From: Gnetum montanum
Lineage: Eukaryota; Streptophyta; Gnetopsida; Gnetales; Gnetaceae
Length of the DNA: 25,983 nucleotides
Assembly: GCA_015680685.1 (NCBI GenBank)
Contig: MNCI01034697.1
Coordinates: 1,078,050 to 1,104,032 of the forward strand
Direction of reading: 5' to 3'
The notes below the pieces were generated by a model, which was not told the DNA's origin, ran no database searches, and worked only from the letters and a program-made list of their open reading frames with translations. Of the stretch, positions 19,643 to 25,983 are shown one piece after another (positions within the stretch are counted from its first letter, which is position 1; every line of letters starts with the position of its first letter). The position numbers were made by a program, and so were the translations under genes.

Positions 19643-20388
19643 AGATCACTTATCAATGGATATCAAAAGAGACCACTAGAAATAAAAGAAGCTTTATTAT
19701 TTAATGCTGTGAAATATTTTAGGTTTACCTCAAAAAAGAGAGAGATGTCATTGTGAAAGACTTGACCACAACTAGTTATTGTCAAAACATATCCTAGATT
19801 TAGAGTAGCTTCTAGAGTGGGAGAGGAAAAATGGATAGATTATTGTTGGGCACAATTGCTACTACACTATCCTTTTAGAGATGTGAAATGTGATCTAGGA
19901 AGAAATGATGAAGAAATTAAACTAAAATGGATTTCTATTCAACACATATTTAAATTAGAAGAGGAGACATTCGATGAAGATTTAAATGCGCTTGCAAGGA
20001 AGAAAGGTAGTATAGAGATATTATTCTAGAAAGATAGGATGATATTGAATATGATTTTGAAATACTAAATCAACATCTACTTGCATCAACTCATTTTTAA
20101 TGAAGTGAACTTGAAATGCTTGGATTAAGGGATTGAGATAGACAACATGAATGGTTAGCTAGCTATCCTGGAGAAGATGTTGCAAAGATTGCTACATCTT
20201 TTGTTCATAGTCATACATCACATGGGATAATAACACCTTCAAGAAATGACTACAATAAGGTGGACTTATCTTCCCTAGGAGTTCAACAGAAGAAATGCTA
20301 TAAGATTGTTACCAACCATCTCTATATGCAACAATTTGAAATGAATCGAGTTAATCCCCAATTGATGATTATTCAAGGTACAACAAGC

Positions 20389-20393
20389 ACAAG
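20389..20393 (+). repeat. Left target-site duplication ACAAG of the solo LTR
   Basis: ACAAG here and ACAAG at 21188-21192 flank the solo LTR exactly. Removing the LTR and one copy rejoins the helicase reading frame across the Walker A motif. Confidence 0.92.
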
Positions 20394-21187
20394 CGATGAA
20401 GTGTCATTAAGTTGATGTGTTGATGGGGCCCCATTTACGCAGCCACCTATCTCGGCCTATAAATAAGAGGGCCCTCCACCTCATTTAGGCATCATTTTGT
20501 CATTTTTAGCTAGACTCTTTCAGTTTTTTTTAGTAGAAGTTAAATTATTTTCCCAGTGCATGCCCGCAATGTGATGCTTGTAATTGTATGGAACCTTTAT
20601 TCGAGTGTGACGTACTTGGACACGCACATGATCGGCAATAAAGATTGAGATTACTTCATCATTGCAGCATTCACTTAGTTTAATTGTTTTTGTTATTTAT
20701 TGCTTTCTTAGTTAATATTTATTTATCATCATTTACTATTCCTGTTGTTAAATGCAGAATGAGTACGACTTAATCATGAGCATTTAAGTGTGACTACTTG
20801 GTAACCCAGTAGCGTACCTAGGATCTATGCTTGGTAATCCCAGTAGTAGTCATGCACGAGGTCAAAGATGTGTATGGATGATTAAGGAATGAATGCTCAT
20901 CGCACTTAGGTTAGCTTAGACTTCATTTCCTATTACTCCTTAGTTTAATCAATATTATTCTCCATTGTCTCTAGGAGTAGCAGTAGTTTAGGATCACATC
21001 ATACGCCTCACTCTGGACTAAACCATGCATGACAAAGTAAATACTAGTCCAGGTGGGAAGACAACGAACTGCGATCAACGTGTAACTATCTAGATACCAC
21101 GACTAGCCTGTCCGTGGAGTTCGACCAGATCGTGCGTGAATGCTCGTATTCATATGGTTGAGTGTAGGGGTACCTAGCCGCTCATCA
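20394..21187 (+). mobile_element. Solo LTR of the GATATC family inserted in the helicase
   Basis: 794 bp from CGATGAAGTG (first base changed from T) to CCGCTCATCA. TATA box TATAAATA at 20458-20465, polyadenylation signal AATAAA at 20637-20642, and two CTTGGTAAYCCCAGTAG repeats at about 20795-20865. No GATATC array is present in U3; GGGGCCCCATTTACGCAGCC occupies that place. With perfect 5-bp duplications on both sides and no internal DNA, it is a textbook product of recombination between two LTRs. Confidence 0.92.
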
Positions 21188-22330
21188 ACAAGAAAATCAT
21201 ATCTCATTGATACTATTTGTAAAGAATTTAGTTGAACTTGCCCATCAGGAAAAAATAGCTTATTGATGCTCATGCCTACTATTGTTGTGACATATAATAT
21301 TAATGCAGCTACAATACATTCTACATTAAAGATTGGAATTAGGGAGTATAAACCACTAGCTGCATTAGGTTTGGCATCATTACAAAATAGACACAAATAC
21401 ATAAAGAATATTTTTATAGATAAATGAGTTTTATACGTGGCAAATTACTTAGTTGCATTGATAGAAGACTTAAGGAAATATTTTCAAAAAATTAATTAGA
21501 TAATTTTGGTGGTAGATTAGTGATACTCATTAGAGATCTTGTGCAACTTCTACCTATGAAAGATGTTATACTATACATATCATCTCAAATGCATGTAAAG
21601 AATTTGTGGTTGGCATTCAATACATTTGTAGCCTTGGATGATGTGTATTGGCAAAGGGATGGTGATCCATGACAACAAAGATTTAGATAAGTTTTGATGA
21701 ATATACAAGAAAGAAAGATCAGTGATGATGATTATGAATTTTTAAGCTTAAAAATGAATCTTCCATTGACATCAGATGGGTGAGATGGGTTTGATGATTC
21801 TATGCATTTGTTTGATACAAGGATAAGGTGCATATGCATAATGAAAATGTATTGCTAAAAATGTAGAAGCTAGTTGCACAATACATAGTAAATAGAAATA
21901 AAAATGATGTCAGATTTTGGGATGATGCAAAAGGTGAATTAGATCAAGTAGTGTTCATTTGTGAAGCTACAAGGGTTATGCTTACCATTAATCTATGGCC
22001 AAAAATAGGATTGGTTAATGGTGCATTGGGAATCATTAAAAAAAAAATTTACAGTCCACACTATAAACCTCCACAATTGCCATCATATGTTATCATTGAA
22101 GTTGACTCTTACATTGGAGTACCATATGATCACAAACATCCTGGACAAGTACCCATCCCACCAATCATACATGGAGGATCTTCTTAGCTACTATTGAGAT
22201 TAGCATGGGCTTTAACTATACATAAGTCACAAAGAATGACCTTGGAGAAAGCATGTGTAGATGTTGGTAGTAAAGAAGAGCAAGTCTTACATTTGTGGCA
22301 CTATCTCAAGTAAAGAGTATTAATAGTTTC

Positions 22331-22673
22331 AAGATATTCCCTCCAATTTCCAAAGAAAGATACATCAAGATATCCAAGGCTTTTTACCTTTAAAGTAGAT
22401 TGGATGAAGAGTAGTGCATGAAATCTAATGAAGAATGATTTTATAGTTTTTCTAATGATGTATTTTTACTATTGTAAATCTCAGAACATTTTCCATTATG
22501 CATTTTTATAATAATGAAAGTTTGAACATTGATCATTCATGGTATATTGTAACATGTTCTTGATTAGTCAATAATGGATTCTATGGTCTTTAAGCTACTC
22601 TATTTTTTATTTACACTTTCATGAATTATTTATAACTTTAGAAAAACGATCTATAACTTAACAACTACCTTAC
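22331..22673. other. AT-rich flank between helicase remnant and LTR C, no gene
   Basis: No coding signal was found on either strand. The last five bases, CTTAC (22669-22673), are the expected target-duplication copy of element C; its partner would lie beyond the right edge of the window. Confidence 0.5.
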
Positions 22674-23020
22674 TGATGAGTGGCGAGGTACCCCTACACT
22701 CAACCATACGAAACGAGCGTCGCACGCGCGATCTGGTCGAACTCCGCAGATGGACTAGTTGTGGCACCTAGATAGTTAGCCTTAGGTCGCAGTTCGCTGT
22801 CTTCCCATCTAGACTAGTTTTGCATATGTCACGTATGGTTTAGTCTAGATGAGGTGTATGATGTATTCTAATTCTAACGCTACTCCTGATGGCAGTGGAA
22901 AATAATACTAACTAATTCTAAGCTAAGAGGAACAGGATAAGAAAATCTAATCTAGCCTAAGTGCGACGAGCAACCGATTCCTTGATCAACTATACACATC
23001 TTGGACTTCGTGCACAACTG

Positions 23021-23145
23021 CCACTGGGACTACCAAGCATAGGCCTAGGTACGCCACTGGGATTACCAAGCGCAGACCCCAAATACGCCACTGGATTACC
23101 AAGCGTAGATCCCCCTAGCTACACCACTGGGCTACCAAGCAGTCA
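23021..23145 (-). repeat. Four tandem copies of a ~34-bp unit in LTR C
   Basis: On the plus strand the units begin CCACTGGGAYTACCAAGC at 23021, 23054, 23088 and 23124, spaced 33 to 36 bases apart. Other LTRs in the window carry one or two copies (for example 121-175, 19220-19290, 20795-20865). Confidence 0.85.
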
Positions 23146-23561
23146 CACTTAAATGCTCGTAATCAAGTCGAACTCGTTCCGCTTCTAGGAGTGAAAGGGT
23201 GAGAAACTAAGCGCGATAAGTAACCGATTCCTTAACTAGCCGTACACACCCGAAGATGCTCGTAGTCAAGTCGTACTTACACCGCGCTATGAAAGCAATA
23301 AATAACATTAAATAAATAACAAATAAATAAACTAAGTGAATGCTGCAATGATGAAGTAATCTCGATCTTTATTACCGGTCATGTGCGTGTCCAAGTACGG
23401 CACACTCGAATAAAGACACCGTACAATCACATTCACCACACTGCGGGCAGACACGGGAAAATACTAACTCTTGAGGGATCAAACTGCCAGAGCTTCACTA
23501 CACTAAAACTGGGATGTCAAATGAGGAAGAGCCGCCTCTTATTTATAGAAATTGCGGCTGA

Positions 23562-23589
23562 CTGCGATATCGCGTACGCGATATCGCAG
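23562..23589. repeat. 28-bp perfect palindrome in U3 of LTR C
   Basis: Two GCGATATCGC units joined by GTAC and flanked by CT/AG give a 28-base sequence identical to its reverse complement. A second, imperfect pair follows at 23596-23622. It lies just upstream of the TATA box on the minus strand. Confidence 0.9.
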
Positions 23590-23646
23590 GGAAGGACGCG
23601 ATATCGCTTACGCGATATCGCGGCCGACGCAGACCGCGTCTCATCA

Positions 23647-23655
23647 TACCCCCAC
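23647..23655 (-). other. Polypurine tract of element C
   Basis: On the minus strand GTGGGGGTA directly precedes the LTR start, matching element A (GTGGGGGTA) and element B (ATGGGGGTA). Confidence 0.8.
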
Positions 23656-23817
23656 GGCTGAATAAAAACTCGTCCTCAAGTTACAAGGAGAACAAGCTAC
23701 AGTGATTACACAGTGGATAGGTATGGGATTATTAACTAGAAAAAGAAATGGACTAATGTCGCAGTGTGGGAAGACACAACACAGAGAAAAACTGCTACAA
23801 CTGCAAAAATGGGGAAC
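23656..23817 (-). other. 3' noncoding segment of element C with the pre-PPT box
   Basis: Between the stop of the coiled-coil gene and the PPT. It contains AATCCCATACCT on the minus strand (23730-23719) and then GAGGACGAGTTTTTATTCAG, as before the PPTs of elements A and B. Confidence 0.65.
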
Positions 23818-25983
23818 TCATGTAGTTCCTGGTGGCGGTGGCTCCTCCATGGGTGCTTTCCCTTTGTCACGTGCTCCAAGTTTTGAAGATTGATGACGCT
23901 GAAGAATAGCCTGGAGTTTCTCCTCTTCGATCCGAGGATCTTGTGCCGTCCATGCTGATGCTCCGATGGTTGATGGAGTCAGTACTTCCCACAGACAGGG
24001 TAGTTGCAGGAACATCTGATTAGCTTTGACATACCATGCCGCAAACACCCGTCGTTCCTCTTCAAAGGCTCTGGCTTTGTCTTTGTATTCGTGAAGTTCT
24101 GTTAGCCATCGAGCCAAGTCGGTTGCCACATCTTTCTGCCCTTGGTAGCTCTCTTTTACCACCGCGAGTTTAGAATTTGTAACATCTAATTTTTCAGCCA
24201 ACTTCTTTCGTTCTGCAAACTCTGCCTCATATTTGATGTAGGTGGAAGCTACCTGCTGCTCGAGCTCTGACATCAGGCGTCCTGCTGTTAACATGGCCAG
24301 GTTGGCATATCGAAGGTTGGCCAACTCCATGTATTCAGTTAAGTCTTGGATCTGCAGGTCCCGGTTCTTAATTTCCGCCTGGTGGGCATAGGCATAAGTG
24401 TCCAATATGGCCCCCCAATCAGTGTGCTGGGCACTGATGTTGTTGATTTAGGCTTTTGCCATATGAATCTCCTTTTCCAGGATCTGTTTGTACATCCCCA
24501 CCTAGTCACGGAAGTGCTCCTTTAGCTTCTCGTGTCGTTTAGCCTCATTCTGCCACGCGCTAATCTCGATGGCTGATTTCTGTTGAATAGCGTGCACCTC
24601 CTCCATTGAGAGGGTTCTATTTTCTCTGGCTAAACGACTTACGTCTTGGTTGACTTGAATGAATTGTTCCCGAAGCCGATGAAAGTGCTCATCGAGAACA
24701 TTCTTTTGCTTCTCCACAGAGGTCAACCGAAGGTTATCTGCAACCAACTGCTTGTTTTCTGCTTGTAAGGTGATGAGCTGCTCTTGTAGTTTCTGCACTT
24801 CAGCCTCAGCATGCTCAGCCCTTACTTCGGATATGACCAGTTTCTCCTTGGTTGAAATGAGGTCTGACTGCATTGCGGTTACATCCTGAGGGATGTCAAA
24901 CATAGACATTAAAACTTGTCCTGTTTGAAGCAATCTGTCCCATGCATCCTCATGTTCTGCAGGAGTCATTGAGGTTCCGAAAATGGTTTGAGCATCCTGT
25001 GCTCCTGAAAGATCTGTCGGTGGCACAACAGGTACATGAAAAGATTCCTTGATGTGGTCAGCTAACACATCAGCTGCTCCAGCGGCATCATGGTGTTGCA
25101 TGACCACCATTGTGGCCCCTTCACCAGTCTCTAATTGCACTTGAAAAGATGCCGCATGCCCAGAAATCTGTTGTGACCATCTACTTTCCCCTCCTCCTGT
25201 TTGCACTGACAATTCACCCCTTTTGCTATCTATTTAAATTGTAGGCTGCCGGGCATCATCGATGACACGGAAGAGATTGGCGTCATCACGACTTCCCCAA
25301 CTGATCGTCTCAGCAATAGCCCTCAAATGGCTCATTGACGATCTATAGTCTTGCGGCAGCAGCTGATCCTCGCCTGTACCGGGTTCTGCTTCTTGTTGTT
25401 GGCTAGGACCTGTGGCTGGAGGTTGACTGGGTCCTGCAAGCTGAGTTGCAGGGGTTTCAGTCACTTATTTTTCATTTTCCTCATCTGGTCCCAACTCTTC
25501 GCCAGTACTCTTTCTTGGAGCTGGCGCCTTTAATAATTCAGCATAAGAAGCATTTTGGGCCTTTCGGAGGACGTCATTTGTATATCCCCGAATACCTGCC
25601 CGACGGCACAGTTTTCTGATAAGACAGGGAAAAGGGAGTGCCATTTTTCCTGTCTTCCGTTCTTCGAATCGCCTTAGGATCTCCGTCAAATATAGATGAG
25701 GAAGGTTAGCATTAACCTTTCCCATCAACACTCACATCCTCTTGCCGCGTACATTGATATTCTCTTTAAGCCTTTTGTGGGGAAGAGGTGATAGGTCCCG
25801 ATTTTGAAATAGACTTGCTCTTCTGTGGTCAGCTCACCAAAAGCCTTATCTCTGCCATAGGCCTTCTCTAGCCAATCCTTTCACACATCAGGGTCGGATC
25901 GAGTGGATAACCGAGCAACATGGGGGCCTGAATTCGGGAGAGATTTAACACTTCCGAAATCGCCTGTGCAGAAAAATCTACTG
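23818..25983 (-). pseudogene. Coiled-coil gene with a plant-transposon-type N-terminal domain (element C), 5' end outside the window
   Basis: One frame runs from 25731 down to the TGA at 23818-23820, about 637 codons, broken only by four nonsense codons (25465, 25234, 24502, 24448) and no indel. Upstream of 25731 the homology continues in another frame (DWLEKAYGRDKAFGELTTEE, FKIGTYHLFPTKGLKRIS) after a frameshift near 25735. The N-terminal part (LPHLYLTEILRRFEERKTGK, MALPFPCLIRKLCRRAGI) resembles the 'putative plant transposon protein' domain found in Athila-type elements, as I recall it. A Pro/Gln/Glu-rich linker (25464-25234) follows, then about 430 residues of heptad-rich, Glu/Lys/Gln-rich sequence predicted as coiled coil (25100-23950), with a conserved block LQDLTEYMELANLRYANLAM-like, and a basic tail ending EEPPPPGTT. 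It lies last in the element, the place of env-like genes. No signal peptide or membrane segment is visible, so envelope function is unsupported; a structural or tethering role is a guess. Confidence 0.75.

Larger units (their letters stand above)
19745..22330 (+). pseudogene. PIF1-like (Helitron-type) DNA helicase pseudogene, interrupted by a solo LTR
   Basis: Order of matches to PIF1-family helicases: an upstream segment VKTYPRFRVAS ... YCWAQLLLHYPFRD (19781-19890); the N-terminal helicase motif QQKKCYKIVTNHLY ... LMIIQGT (20285-20380); Walker A, split by the solo LTR between GTTST (20378 on) and KSYLIDTICKEF (21194 on); ATIHSTLKIGIREYKPLAAL (21300-21360); Walker B with a 1-base deletion near 21422; a GGRLVILIRDLVQLLPMKD block (21508-21560); NLWPKIGLVNGALGIIKKKI and LPSYVIIEVDSYIGVPYD (21975-22130); and LRLAWALTIHKSQRMTLEKA (22196-22255). 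Such helicases unwind DNA 5' to 3' and form the C-terminal half of Helitron transposases. No Rep nuclease domain is seen, so a Helitron fragment or a separate PIF1-like gene are both possible. Many stops and frameshifts: dead. Confidence 0.88.
22674..23646 (-). mobile_element. 3' LTR of element C
   Basis: 973 bp on the minus strand from TGATGAGACG (23646) to CGCCACTCATCA (22674). U3 has a strong palindrome array (23562-23620), the TATA box (reverse complement at 23540-23547) and the polyadenylation signal (reverse complement at 23368-23373). A four-copy tandem repeat (23021-23145) follows in the downstream part. Around the polyadenylation signal it is closest to the solo LTR at 20394. Confidence 0.9.
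22674..25983 (-). mobile_element. Element C: GATATC-family retrotransposon, 3' part, minus strand
   Basis: Read on the minus strand: coiled-coil gene (from beyond the right edge to 23818), a short 3' noncoding segment with the pre-PPT box, PPT and 3' LTR. The sequence keeps many CpG dinucleotides, unlike the flanking helicase remnant, so it is a comparatively young copy. Its 5' half, including any gag or pol, is outside the window. Confidence 0.8.

Noticed and set aside
22961-23152. Open frame with repeated GLPS motifs
   Set aside because: It is the translation of the tandem repeat inside LTR C, on the strand opposite to the element.

Overview
This window looks like intergenic, repeat-packed nuclear DNA from a plant with a large genome. 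The evidence is the AT-rich background, the density of decayed LTR retrotransposons, a primer-binding site complementary to plant tRNA-Asp (typical of the Athila side of Ty3/gypsy), a chromodomain Ty3/gypsy element, and a PIF1-like helicase remnant of the Helitron type. I cannot name the species. No intact host gene, tRNA, rRNA or CRISPR array was found, and every coding region carries stops or frameshifts. Layout, left to right. (1) 1-567 is a partial minus-strand LTR of the dominant family, called here the GATATC family. (2) ~568-4066 is a very old plus-strand element of that family ('D'): LTR, decayed tRNA-Asp PBS, gag pseudogene. (3) 4067-8577 is a Ty3/gypsy chromovirus ('E'): LTR, PBS-like site, gag stub, then protease, RT, RNase H, integrase and chromodomain, all broken. 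(4) 8711-9786 is a minus-strand LTR, probably Ty1/copia, with its polypurine tract, followed by about 1.1 kb of AT-rich DNA without a visible gene. (5) 10915-12352 is the decayed 3' part of another GATATC-family element ('A'): a coiled-coil gene and a polypurine tract. It runs into its 3' LTR ('F'), of which only 34 bp come before an insertion. (6) 12387-18730 is a complete, younger element ('B') inserted into LTR F: 5' LTR, PBS, gag pseudogene, a noncoding region with a minisatellite, PPT, 3' LTR. (7) 18731-19642 is the rest of LTR F. (8) 19745-22330 is a PIF1/Helitron-type helicase pseudogene, cut at its Walker A motif by a solo LTR (20394-21187) with a perfect ACAAG target duplication. (9) 22674-25983 is a minus-strand GATATC-family element ('C'): 3' LTR, PPT, and the best-preserved copy of the coiled-coil gene, running off the right edge. 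How it fits together: the GATATC family has Athila-type gag and PBS but no polymerase gene appears in any copy here, so the visible copies were probably mobilised in trans or have lost pol. Copies D and B show gag and copies A and C show an extra gene just before the PPT: a plant-transposon-type domain followed by a long coiled coil, whose role is unknown. All share LTR ends and, where visible, the module before the PPT. Most of their LTRs carry arrays of the palindrome GCGATATCGC upstream of the TATA box. CpG depletion orders the ages roughly: D, A and E old; B, C and several LTRs younger.
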